Part shown: positions 36,606 through 45,222 of the stretch, one piece after another
Numbering within the stretch: position 1 is the stretch's first letter
How the letters are laid out: the number at the start of each line of letters is the position of its first letter
Assembly (NCBI GenBank): GCA_034432375.1
Contig: DAOUCA010000043.1
Coordinates: 1 to 64,000, forward strand
Length of the DNA: 64,000 nucleotides
From: JAHBVH01 sp034432375
GTDB taxonomy: Bacteria > Chloroflexota > Anaerolineae > Caldilineales > Caldilineaceae
Direction of reading: 5' to 3'
Notes under the pieces: model-generated
Database searches by the model: none
Told to the model about the DNA's origin: nothing
The model's input: only the letters and a program-made list of their open reading frames with translations
Translations under genes and position numbers: made by a program

Positions 36606-38459
36606 TTAACCGAATCGTCGGCTAATTGCATCAAGGAGTTGCTGTAGCTTGTGCTGTAGGTATTGTCGCCGTTGCTGTAGACGCTGCCATTGCTGCTGTA
36701 GCCATAGTTGGATCTCCCCAGAAGCAATATAGTCGCGGTAGCGCTCGTTCGTCTGCTGATAACGTTTGTCCCACTCGATGCGGGCTTGTTGACGCGCCCC
36801 CTTTGCTTTCGCCGCAATTTCCTCACGCAGACCATAGCTCTCGTCAAGTTTCGTTGCTTGTTGCCGTAGGGCACGCAGAGAGGTGGTCAATTGCTTGGCC
36901 ATCGTTACCACATAGGGTCTTGTATGGTCGCGGATGAAGCGATAACCGGGGCCCAAGTGTTGCAGTTGGGTGATCATGTTGCCGACCCACGCCTGTTCCA
37001 GCGAGTGATATGCTTTGTTGAGAGGTGGTGGCCCAGCGGCGTGCGCCAGTGTCGCGACATAGGTGAAGGCAAGGTCAAAATCTTGGGCTACGATCAGTTG
37101 TTCGTCATCCAAAGGTGAAGCAAACCACCGTTGTTGACGGGCCGTCACCTGACGCGCTTGCAATGCCGCGCAGAGTTGATAGTCGGTCGCCGTTGGCAAA
37201 TTATCCAATAACGCTGCGACGCGTTGCCGCCCGACTTGCGCTTCCTCACGCGGATCGGTTGTATAGGCCAGTGCAAAATTCAGCGTTTCTACCCCATCAA
37301 GATAGCCCAGGGCCATCGCCGGCTGTGCGCCAAGGTAAGCAGTATAGATTGCACTTTGCAGTGTCAGCCGCCCGATGAGGGCCAGCTCGGCGGGTGATAG
37401 TGTCGCATCAAGGGCGTTGTGCCATGATTTGTCGGTGGCGGCCAACGCCTGACGACTGCGCCGTTCATCAAGTGCCACCTGTTGAAGTAAGGTACCGAGT
37501 AGGGCGCGCCGATTTGCCACAGCTTGGGCAAGCAGATAGCGAGCAGCAGTGGCGTCGACCTGCTGCAACTGTGCTGTCGCCATTAAGTGGTTCATCATTG
37601 TCGGTTGGCTATAGAGGGTTAGGCGGAGATCTTTGACCAGGCTTGCGATAGAAAAAGGTGTTTCCTGGTATATCTCGTCTAGCCTTCCTCTTTGCGATGA
37701 GCGTTGGCCGGCAATTGCTGTTAGTCGATTGGCAACCGGCAATGCACAAGCGGCTAATAATGCCAAAGCCTCGACTTTGTCTTCTGCCTTGTTTTCGATT
37801 GGCTGCTCTGTACTAGTATTAAAGAGCAGCAGCTGCAGCAAGGTTTCATACCACAAAACCGCTGCCGTCAAGCTATCGGTCAACATGCTGTTGGACAACA
37901 GCGAAAGTTGTACAAGCAGGTGTGTAAAGCGGGCAAAAGCTTGTAGCGCAACAGGGTCGGCGGCAACATCTGGGCCTATACCAACATAGTGGCCGGCCAA
38001 CGCCCGTTCGCGCTCGGTTACGGTTTTGAGCAGATCGGGCGTATAACCACGGCGCTGAAACTCTTCGGCAAAGTGCAGCAAGAGTGGATGCAGGTGCGGC
38101 TGATGGCTGGCAAAACGCAACAATGCCATGTGCGGCTGCAAAATGAGCGACCGATCAGCCAGCTTAGAGATTGTCCACAACAGCAAGAGCGTGCCGCTAA
38201 TTCCCCACCAGATGATGCTCATCGGGAAAAATATCGTAAAGGTGTAAGCCCGCACCGGTAAGAAAATGCGATCATGCACCCAATAAAGCAGGTACAACGG
38301 GCCACTCCTGCCGACTGGCCACCGAATCAATATGAAGATCAGTAGCACAAGCGTGGCCACGATTAGAAAGATCGTAAACCGGCGTGACTGCCGAAACAAT
38401 CGACCGGAGATCTCGATCTGGGGTATGGGTGCCAAAAAGGGCGAACGGAAAGGGATCAT
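36606..38459 (-). CDS. Unrecognised membrane protein with long helical cytoplasmic part
   Basis: A 617-residue protein, not recognised. Two membrane segments lie near the N-terminus (about 27-47 and 75-97); the rest is helical with Leu/Gln-rich amphipathic stretches and a basic coiled-coil-like tail (last about 100 residues, many Gln/Arg). No catalytic motif. The start ATG 38459 overlaps the preceding stop as ATGA, indicating coupled translation; the frame is open to 38480. It is the sixth gene of the overlapping block that includes the RavA-like ATPase, so a structural subunit of that complex is a reasonable guess. Confidence 0.75.
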   Translation of the reverse strand: MIPFRSPFLAPIPQIEISGRLFRQSRRFTIFLIVATLVLLIFILIRWPVGRSGPLYLLYWVHDRIFLPVRAYTFTIFFPMSIIWWGISGTLLLLWTISKLADRSLILQPHMALLRFASHQPHLHPLLLHFAEEFQRRGYTPDLLKTVTERERALAGHYVGIGPDVAADPVALQAFARFTHLLVQLSLLSNSMLTDSLTAAVLWYETLLQLLLFNTSTEQPIENKAEDKVEALALLAACALPVANRLTAIAGQRSSQRGRLDEIYQETPFSIASLVKDLRLTLYSQPTMMNHLMATAQLQQVDATAARYLLAQAVANRRALLGTLLQQVALDERRSRQALAATDKSWHNALDATLSPAELALIGRLTLQSAIYTAYLGAQPAMALGYLDGVETLNFALAYTTDPREEAQVGRQRVAALLDNLPTATDYQLCAALQARQVTARQQRWFASPLDDEQLIVAQDFDLAFTYVATLAHAAGPPPLNKAYHSLEQAWVGNMITQLQHLGPGYRFIRDHTRPYVVTMAKQLTTSLRALRQQATKLDESYGLREEIAAKAKGARQQARIEWDKRYQQTNERYRDYIASGEIQLWLQQQWQRLQQRRQYLQHKLQQLLDAISRRFG

Positions 38460-38974
38460 GAGCTGATAAGAAACTCCCAATAGGTGCGCAGACTGTCGAG
38501 CGTGTTACGCCAGACAAAGCCGATAAGCTGAAGCCAGTAGTAAAATGCTACGAGCATGCCAATGGTGACCACGCCCCCAATCAACAGCGCACGGTGGCGA
38601 ATCAACCACTGCCGGATACGGCGATAGCGCAAAAGCAACCAGGCGCGTAGCCATTCGTAGCCAATGAGAAGCCAGAGGCGACCAATCTCAACCCGAAAGC
38701 GTCGCCCCGCTGGAGACCACCAAGTTACTCCCGTGTAGCGCCGCAGCCAATGGCGCTGGAGATAGAGCAGCCACAACCGAAACGGTTTCGTGGCCGTCTG
38801 AAAGCGCCCCAACCACTCGCGTAGCAGCGGCATCAAGCCAACCTCCAGTGTGGTGCGCTCGGTTAGCCAGGTGCTGACCGCCGCTTCGCTCCCTTGCACC
38901 AAAGTGGCGCTCTCTTCACGCACTTCCGCCAATGGTTCAGCGCCCTGGCCGAACTCTTGGGCATAGTTACTCAT
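38456..38974 (-). CDS. Unrecognised small membrane protein (172 residues)
   Basis: Acidic N-terminus, then a Trp/Arg-rich amphipathic middle (RLWLLYLQRHWLRRY) and one clear membrane segment near residues 130-152 (LLIGGVVTIGMLVAFYYWLQ). No known domain. It overlaps both neighbours by 4 nt (ATGA at both ends), so it is translated with the 740-residue gene before it and the 617-residue membrane gene after it. Probably a membrane subunit or tether of the same assembly. Confidence 0.72.
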   Translation of the reverse strand: MSNYAQEFGQGAEPLAEVREESATLVQGSEAAVSTWLTERTTLEVGLMPLLREWLGRFQTATKPFRLWLLYLQRHWLRRYTGVTWWSPAGRRFRVEIGRLWLLIGYEWLRAWLLLRYRRIRQWLIRHRALLIGGVVTIGMLVAFYYWLQLIGFVWRNTLDSLRTYWEFLISS

Positions 38975-41193
38975 CGTTCCTCCCGCAGCCGTGCCAAGAT
39001 CGTCCGCAGATCGGCGTGGGTCTGTTCCAACAAGGCGACTTCGGCGGCCACACGCTCTTGGACTTCTTGGCGCGCGTCTTGCGCGTCAGCTAGCGCCGTC
39101 TCTACCCGTTGACGCAGATTCGCCGTAAATTGCGTCGTCTCATCAATCTTTTTATCAGTCTCTGTCACCAGCGTCTCGGTTTCTGTGGTTACCCGGCGCA
39201 TTTCATCGTAAAGCTGTTGCAATGCTGCCAACCGCTGATTGAGATCACGAATTTCCTCCGTCGTCGTTTGGGCCTGGCGGACGATCCTGCGCACTTCAGC
39301 TGTCAATACTGTGGTAAGCTCAGTGGCCTTGGCCGCGATTTGGCGACTGGTCTCTTCGGCGGCAGTGGCAAAGGTCGCCACCATTTTCTCTGCTTCCTGG
39401 CTGATCCGTGCGGCAATATCCCGTTTGGCAATGTCATTGGCCATTGTGCGGATGAACTCATCGATGCCGATTTCATTCATAATCGCGAGATTGTCGTTGA
39501 ACCACCCCAGTTGGGTGTGTAGCGGCTGCAACAGGCGCTGGTCTAGAACGGAAATATGGATCTCTTCCGGGGCATGGGGCGATGGTTCAAAGAGATAGAT
39601 CGCCTTTTCCGGGATCGACGCCACGCCATATTGACCGTGGAACCATTGCGATAGTACATCGCGCAAATAGGTATCCATATCAGTGGCGTCCCAACAGTGC
39701 ATCGGTGGGAAGAGGGTCATCCCCTTTGGCACAAAGACCCAACATTCATTCCCGCGCCCACGGTAATAGCGCGACCACAGGGGATCGAGCCAAAAGTGCA
39801 TCGCCAGCTTATCCAGCGCCTCCCACTGTGGTAACGGATTCATTTCATCCATGACAACATGGGGCGATTTGAGCAGATAGTGCAGCCCCGCCGGATAGTA
39901 ACGCTCAACCGCTTGAAAGCCATACAATAGATCTTCACCTTGCAAAAACTTCATGGGAATGCTGCGGATGACGTCGGCCAATGCCGGTAACTGTTTTTGG
40001 GTAAAGCGCAAGAGGGTTGGCCGGGCGGCGTTGATGCTACTCAAATAGGCCAACCGATACTCGATATCCAATTGCTGTTGGGAAAGGCGTTGGTATTCAT
40101 TCCGCTCCGCCTCTTTAAATTCCTGATAGCGCCCCTGACGCAAGGCCAGGCGGTAGGCGATCAACGGCTCTGCCTCCGCAATTGCACTGCGCAACCGCTG
40201 AATGCCTTCCGCCGTGGTTGTCAGGCTATGCACCTCAATATCGATATGATCCGGCAGTGGTGGCGTAAACGCACCTTGCTCGTAAAAAGTCAGCTCACGC
40301 AAATAGTAAAATTCAAGCTGTGCGCTGCTTTGCGCAGAGCTATCCGTCTGCGCTTGTTGGTTCACCGCCGCCAATAATTCACCACCGCGGGCATACGCTG
40401 TATCCACCGGCGCTACCGTTGTGTTGGCGTTGTCTGGTTCCCGGCCGGCCACGGTGTCAGTAGCCGCGGCGTCTCCGGTGTCCGTGCTGGAAACTTTCGT
40501 ACGAAACAGTGCCGGCGTCAGACGCAACAACCGGCAAAACTCATGCAACCCTTCACGGCTTGGCCTGCTCTCTTCCGGCAGAAAGACCGTTGTGTCGCCA
40601 TCGGCAAAAGCGCTCAAGACGATACAATCGGGAAAGCGCCGGCCAACCCACGCACTCTGGAACGACGAACGGCGTTTGGGGTCTGCCAATAGGTGAAAGA
40701 GGTGAATGGCTTGCCGATTTCGATCCGTGTGCGCCGCTGTGATGCGCACGTCAGTTGCATGAAAGCGTAACTCTTCAACGATGGCCGCCGCACGTTCCGG
40801 TGTTACCCCTGGTGCGAGCAATAGAAATTCGCCGGCTTGGGGCAAGGCCGGTTTCTCAGCAACATCACTGAGCAGCAACAGCCCGACACTCTGCGCCAAC
40901 GACACCAATTCGGCCTCTGGCTCGCGCCGGCGCGGTTCGCGTTCGGTAATCTGACCATAGATCTGTAGCAACGCTGCCAGCGCTTCCTGCTGCGGTTGGA
41001 ACTTTTTTGTGTTCCCACGCGCCAGATAGTCGGGCAGCACAACCGTAACCGATGTACCATAGTACTGCGTGCCGTAAACCCCAAGACGCACTTCTTCTAG
41101 CCCCACGCCATGCGTCGCTTTTGCGGCTTCAGCCAGCAGATGGAAGGCCTGTAACGGCGTCAGTTCATCGAGTAAAAACGAAACCTCAGCCAC
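38971..41193 (-). CDS. Unrecognised 740-residue protein with C-terminal coiled coil
   Basis: Not recognised. The N-terminal part (about 1-240) is mixed alpha/beta, an Ala/Thr-rich linker sits at about 240-290, the middle part is rich in aromatic and helical segments (about 290-560), and the last 150 residues form a long coiled coil with heptad-like Glu/Leu/Thr repeats. No membrane segment or catalytic signature. The start is GTG 41193, eight bases before the stop of the preceding gene (GTGGCTGA overlap), with AAGGAG upstream. In gene order it sits right after the RavA-like ATPase and its 617-residue partner, so a substrate-binding or scaffold subunit is possible. Confidence 0.75.
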   Translation of the reverse strand: MAEVSFLLDELTPLQAFHLLAEAAKATHGVGLEEVRLGVYGTQYYGTSVTVVLPDYLARGNTKKFQPQQEALAALLQIYGQITEREPRRREPEAELVSLAQSVGLLLLSDVAEKPALPQAGEFLLLAPGVTPERAAAIVEELRFHATDVRITAAHTDRNRQAIHLFHLLADPKRRSSFQSAWVGRRFPDCIVLSAFADGDTTVFLPEESRPSREGLHEFCRLLRLTPALFRTKVSSTDTGDAAATDTVAGREPDNANTTVAPVDTAYARGGELLAAVNQQAQTDSSAQSSAQLEFYYLRELTFYEQGAFTPPLPDHIDIEVHSLTTTAEGIQRLRSAIAEAEPLIAYRLALRQGRYQEFKEAERNEYQRLSQQQLDIEYRLAYLSSINAARPTLLRFTQKQLPALADVIRSIPMKFLQGEDLLYGFQAVERYYPAGLHYLLKSPHVVMDEMNPLPQWEALDKLAMHFWLDPLWSRYYRGRGNECWVFVPKGMTLFPPMHCWDATDMDTYLRDVLSQWFHGQYGVASIPEKAIYLFEPSPHAPEEIHISVLDQRLLQPLHTQLGWFNDNLAIMNEIGIDEFIRTMANDIAKRDIAARISQEAEKMVATFATAAEETSRQIAAKATELTTVLTAEVRRIVRQAQTTTEEIRDLNQRLAALQQLYDEMRRVTTETETLVTETDKKIDETTQFTANLRQRVETALADAQDARQEVQERVAAEVALLEQTHADLRTILARLREER

Positions 41194-43039
41194 GCCACAT
41201 CTCCTTCAATAGTTGGTCGAGCCACGCCTGTTCCAAGAGGCAAGCGATCTCTTTGCCGTCTAGATCATCCCGATCATTGGGCAGCGGCGCTTTTGATGCT
41301 TCGCCTTTGACCTCAAAGCCCCATTTTTCAGCCGGCTCTACCAGGGGTACCGCTCTGTTTTTGCTGGGAAGCAATTCATCCGGCACCCACGTAACGCTCA
41401 GCGATTGATTCGGCTTCCCGGCCGCTTGCAGCAAACGCGCCAGTTGACCGGCGCGAGGCGAAAACGTGCTGAACGCACTCTGTCGCTGCCGCGCCGGCAA
41501 AAAGAGCATGATGTGGACATAAGCAAATTCGTCCACTGCCAGCTGATCGTTCCGGCGCCGGCGGTGGCTCTCTTCCTCTGCTTGCTGTTGCCACGTGCGA
41601 CTTTCGCGTTGGCTGGTCCAGGCTGTGCGCAACCACTCCTTGAGGTGGTCCGCGCGGTGTGCTGCTTCTCCTGCCGCGGGTGCAGCCGATTGCGCTACCA
41701 GCGCGGCGCTCGTCTCCGGCAGGTCGGCAGGAGTTGCCGCCGGCACCGCAAACAGATCGGCGAAACGGTTGCCGTGGGCGATCGGCAGTGGCTGAAAGGC
41801 CCCGCGCTCATCAAGAAAGGCGGGCAGCCAACGTAGGGCGCGCAAAAATTCATCACGGTAGCCGGCTGTGGCTGCTTCGTCGATATCGCTCTCGAAGATC
41901 GGCATCTGGTTCAACGGAAAGACAGTAGAGCGCACCTGGTCAAATGGATCGCCCTCAATCCAACGAAATTCACTGTGATGAAGTCTGTGGTGGCGCAGCA
42001 GGACACTCAGTTGCATCATGCAATCAAACCAACAGGCTTTCAAGAAATCGACATGAAGACTTGGCTGGACATCGGCCGGCATCAGTGCCGCAATCAGCAC
42101 ATCGCGCAGCTTTACGCGCTCCGGTGGACGTTCAATCGCCAGATAGCCCGTGTTTAAGAGTCGGTCAAGTAACAGCAGACGCGGATGCATAAATTCACTC
42201 ATGAGGATGTTATTGATATCTTCCATGCGCCGTGTGACCCGAATCCCATCGACCCCACCTTCTTTGCGGGTCTGACTTCGTTGGCGCTTCAGTGGGGTGA
42301 CCAAGCGCGGCAATTTCTTGGCCTGCTGTTCATTGGCTAGCTCCGGACTGAGCTGCTGCAATAGCCGCAAGGCGGCCGGATCCATCTCCGGCAGTGAATA
42401 GAAGGCCGAACCGGCCCGTTCCGTTTCCCGCGAGAGGCTGGACAGCACAATCGCTCGCTCTTGCCAGAAGAGTTGAAACTCTTTGTCATCACGCATGGCA
42501 AGCTGCCGGATCTGTGAACTCAGTGCTTCGGTGTATTGCAGATACGCATCATTGGTAATGCTATCTGCAATCTCATCAGCGCAGAAGAGATAACATCGGC
42601 CAATCCGGCGGCAGGCTGCCAACACCACCGGCAGAATAATGCGCAAGGCGCTGTAGGTGGGATTGGCGTTAAAGAGCGCCCCAAAGCCAATCTGCCGTTG
42701 CCGGGCCTGGGGCTCTTCCATACCCGGTGCTAACTCGTGCTGAATGCGGGCAATGACCGCATCCCAAGGTTGTGGGGCACGGCGCTGTTGGGACGGATCG
42801 AGCAGCACCGTTGCCGCGGTTGCCGCCAATGTAGGCGGAATGCCGACATGGCGATTGTGAAAGGTGTTCAGAATTGTGTGAACCAACGGCCGCTCCTGTG
42901 GTGTCGCGGCGTCGAGCGTCTGCTGCACAAGCGGCTGCCAACTGCGCGGTGACACGAGTTGCACAGTCATGGTGGCGTCATCACCTTCGTCACTCGCCGC
43001 TACCGACGGCACTGTTGTAGGTTCTGGAAAGTTAGTCAT
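41186..43039 (-). CDS. Unrecognised 617-residue partner of the RavA-like ATPase
   Basis: Not recognised. Mostly helical and soluble, with a basic central segment (RVTRRMEDINNILMSEF then PRLLLLDRLLNTGYL) that may be a docking region, and a charged Ser/Arg stretch around 480. I find no DxSxS site, so it is not an obvious vWA protein despite its place directly after a MoxR ATPase gene, where vWA partners are usual. The start ATG 43039 overlaps the ATPase stop by eight bases (ATGACTAA). Could be a highly diverged vWA/ViaA-type partner or a new family. Confidence 0.74.
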   Translation of the reverse strand: MTNFPEPTTVPSVAASDEGDDATMTVQLVSPRSWQPLVQQTLDAATPQERPLVHTILNTFHNRHVGIPPTLAATAATVLLDPSQQRRAPQPWDAVIARIQHELAPGMEEPQARQRQIGFGALFNANPTYSALRIILPVVLAACRRIGRCYLFCADEIADSITNDAYLQYTEALSSQIRQLAMRDDKEFQLFWQERAIVLSSLSRETERAGSAFYSLPEMDPAALRLLQQLSPELANEQQAKKLPRLVTPLKRQRSQTRKEGGVDGIRVTRRMEDINNILMSEFMHPRLLLLDRLLNTGYLAIERPPERVKLRDVLIAALMPADVQPSLHVDFLKACWFDCMMQLSVLLRHHRLHHSEFRWIEGDPFDQVRSTVFPLNQMPIFESDIDEAATAGYRDEFLRALRWLPAFLDERGAFQPLPIAHGNRFADLFAVPAATPADLPETSAALVAQSAAPAAGEAAHRADHLKEWLRTAWTSQRESRTWQQQAEEESHRRRRNDQLAVDEFAYVHIMLFLPARQRQSAFSTFSPRAGQLARLLQAAGKPNQSLSVTWVPDELLPSKNRAVPLVEPAEKWGFEVKGEASKAPLPNDRDDLDGKEIACLLEQAWLDQLLKEMWRG

Positions 43040-44054
43040 AGCGGATTGCCACCCTCATCATGCGCTCCACCGGATCACTTTCGTTGCGATCCAGGAAGAA
43101 GCGGGGAATCAACTGCAACTCTTCGGCGCGCATCACAATGGACACCGGCGGCTCCACTGCAATGGCGGCCTCGTATAAGCGATGGATGAGCATGATGTGG
43201 ATGATCTTGATCAACCGACGGTTGGACATTGCCGAGAGATCATATTCACGGGCATGTTCAACAATTTGTGTCAAGCTGTTGTAGAAAGGGTGTTCGATTG
43301 CTGGTCGCAACCGCCCCTGTTCGGTAAGTGACTTAATGTCGTTGCGCAGCGCTTCCAACTCATTCAGCAACGTGTAATAGCTCCCTGCATCCAGTGGCCG
43401 TCGGTAGGTCTCTTGCCAGCCGACATGCACTAACTCTGCGAGTTTTGACACATCAGACGCAACGTTGTTGACCTCGCAGCGCAGGACAAAGCGGTCATAG
43501 ACGGCACGCAACTCAGCCGTTTCCGGAATTTGATTGGTGGCCGCAAAGAGACACTTCATATTCACCCTGCGGATTTCGCCCCGATCGTGAAAGATCCCTT
43601 CATTCATAAAAGCGAGCAGTGAATTGAGGATCGCGCTTGACCCATTAAAGACTTCATCAAGGTAGACAACGGTGGCGTTTTGCATCATGCCCTTCTCCAG
43701 GCGCGTCAGTTCGCCCCGATCTAGCTTGCTGATATCGTAAAAGCCAAAGAGTTCTCCCGGTTCTGTAAAAGGCGTTAACAGATATTCAAAGTAAGCATCG
43801 TGTCGACGATCGTGTGACTGTTCATCGATCAGCCCCGTTAGCCCACAAAAGGCACGGATCAGGCGAGATTTTGCTGTACCGGGCGGCCCCACCAACAAGA
43901 GGGGTTCACCGGCCGCGACCGCGAGGATCAGCGCACGAATTGGATCTTTGAGATTTACAAAGCGCGCGGTCAGATTCTGCTCAACCTCGTGCAGCTTGTG
44001 CAAGGTCTGGCGGTGTGAACGAGTCAATTCGGCTAAGATATCTGAATCAAACAT
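43032..44054 (-). CDS. MoxR/RavA-like AAA+ ATPase
   Basis: A 340-residue AAA+ ATPase of the MoxR/RavA branch. Walker A GPPGTAKS at 56-63, Walker B VVYLDEVF at 129-136, sensor-1 ATNQ at 172-175 and an arginine-finger region YDRFVLR at 186-192. The start ATG 44054 has GGGAG upstream and overlaps the previous stop by eight bases (ATGTTTGA); the frame is open to 44285. MoxR ATPases work as hexamers that activate or remodel partner proteins, often with a vWA partner. This one is flanked by uncharacterised proteins rather than a standard vWA gene. It is the second MoxR in the cluster and clearly different from the one at 50635-51807. Confidence 0.88.
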   Translation of the reverse strand: MFDSDILAELTRSHRQTLHKLHEVEQNLTARFVNLKDPIRALILAVAAGEPLLLVGPPGTAKSRLIRAFCGLTGLIDEQSHDRRHDAYFEYLLTPFTEPGELFGFYDISKLDRGELTRLEKGMMQNATVVYLDEVFNGSSAILNSLLAFMNEGIFHDRGEIRRVNMKCLFAATNQIPETAELRAVYDRFVLRCEVNNVASDVSKLAELVHVGWQETYRRPLDAGSYYTLLNELEALRNDIKSLTEQGRLRPAIEHPFYNSLTQIVEHAREYDLSAMSNRRLIKIIHIMLIHRLYEAAIAVEPPVSIVMRAEELQLIPRFFLDRNESDPVERMMRVAIRYD

Positions 44055-45195
44055 GACTGTCTCCCAGTTTGTTGTTGACATAATAAGCATAAAACCAGCC
44101 GGGTACGGCTGCTTGCCAGTTGGGCGCCGCAAAGGTTGGCGCAACAACCGGCCCCCGTTGGATCGTGCCCGCACGGTAGAAACGGTTGCGACGCGGTAGC
44201 TGGTTGCCGGTCTCCCCGGCAGGATTCGCTGGCGAATTGCTTTCAACCCCTGCTGTACTAGCCGGATCGACGTGCGGTGATCCAATAACCTGGTCGGTCG
44301 CTACCGATTCTAGGCCTAAAGCAGGGCGGCTCAACGTCATGATCGGTAATCCCAACAAAGCATTGTAGAGCATGGGTGTCAACCGGTCTGCTGCCTCTGG
44401 AGATTGGTTCAGCGCAGACCAGAGCAGCCATTGGTCCCAAAAGCCGGCCCACTCGGTTGCCCCCAATGCCCGTCGCGTTGCCAAGTTGCGCAAGCGCCGG
44501 ACCGTCCAGCGCTCAAGCCAATGCGACCAACGGAGCTGCGCCAGACCGGATGCGGTCGGGGGCGGCGTCAACGCCACGAGGATCCAAAAGGTGTTGGGCG
44601 AAAAGATCGCCAACACCTTATCCAGTTGGGTCATGAGAACGCTCTGGCGCAAGTGGCGATAGAGCAACACCGCGATCTCCTCTTGGAAACGCAGATCGCG
44701 CCAGGCCCGTTCAGCCGTCAATAGCAGCAACTCGTCGGGAATCGTCGGCGGCACCAGTGGACCCAATCGCCCTTCCAGCCGATTGAGCAAGATGGTTAGG
44801 TGGAGACGCGGGGGCCAACGACGCAACGCCGCCTTGGCTCTGACGAGACGCCGTTGGCGCAAATGGCGCACGCCCTCTTGTAGATTCAGCCCGAAATCAT
44901 CCGCAAGGGCGTGGCGGCCATAGACAAGATAGCGATCAACCAGGGTGCGCCAGGACAATGGCGGCCGATGTACAGCTAGCTCGGCCTCTGTGAGCAAGGT
45001 CGAAAGGGTTGGCAATGGCCGCCGCTCAAGGAGCCCCTGGACGAGATCGCGCGCTACGCGTTGCAGCAGTTCGACTTCGGTCGTTAGCGGGAATGTCGTA
45101 TAGTCAACGTCCAACAATAGCGCGGATTGCTGCTCCGGCGCAGGCGGCTCTTGGTGCGCGGCAACCGCCGCTTCAGTGACAACGAAATCTTGCAT
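44047..45195 (-). CDS. Unrecognised 382-residue protein preceding the RavA-like ATPase
   Basis: Helical, Leu/Arg-rich protein with no membrane segment. A low-complexity Pro/Ser/Asn-rich linker (about 300-345) comes before a short aromatic C-terminal tail (FYAYYVNNKLG). No known motif. TTGGAG lies before ATG 45195; the gap from the preceding tandem-vWA gene is 27 bp and the stop overlaps the ATPase start. Its position suggests an adaptor linking the BatA/vWA module to the RavA-like module. Confidence 0.72.
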   Translation of the reverse strand: MQDFVVTEAAVAAHQEPPAPEQQSALLLDVDYTTFPLTTEVELLQRVARDLVQGLLERRPLPTLSTLLTEAELAVHRPPLSWRTLVDRYLVYGRHALADDFGLNLQEGVRHLRQRRLVRAKAALRRWPPRLHLTILLNRLEGRLGPLVPPTIPDELLLLTAERAWRDLRFQEEIAVLLYRHLRQSVLMTQLDKVLAIFSPNTFWILVALTPPPTASGLAQLRWSHWLERWTVRRLRNLATRRALGATEWAGFWDQWLLWSALNQSPEAADRLTPMLYNALLGLPIMTLSRPALGLESVATDQVIGSPHVDPASTAGVESNSPANPAGETGNQLPRRNRFYRAGTIQRGPVVAPTFAAPNWQAAVPGWFYAYYVNNKLGDSHV

Positions 45196-45222
45196 GGTTC
45201 TCCAACAGATTTTCTGGTGACG

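Noticed and set aside
41186..43039. Calling this protein a vWA partner of the RavA-like ATPase
   Set aside because: No DxSxS MIDAS motif or vWA strand pattern could be found; position alone is not enough.
36606..45195. Naming the module as a known VMAP-type ternary conflict system
   Set aside because: The MoxR partner proteins do not show motifs I can match to those families; only the general resemblance is reported.
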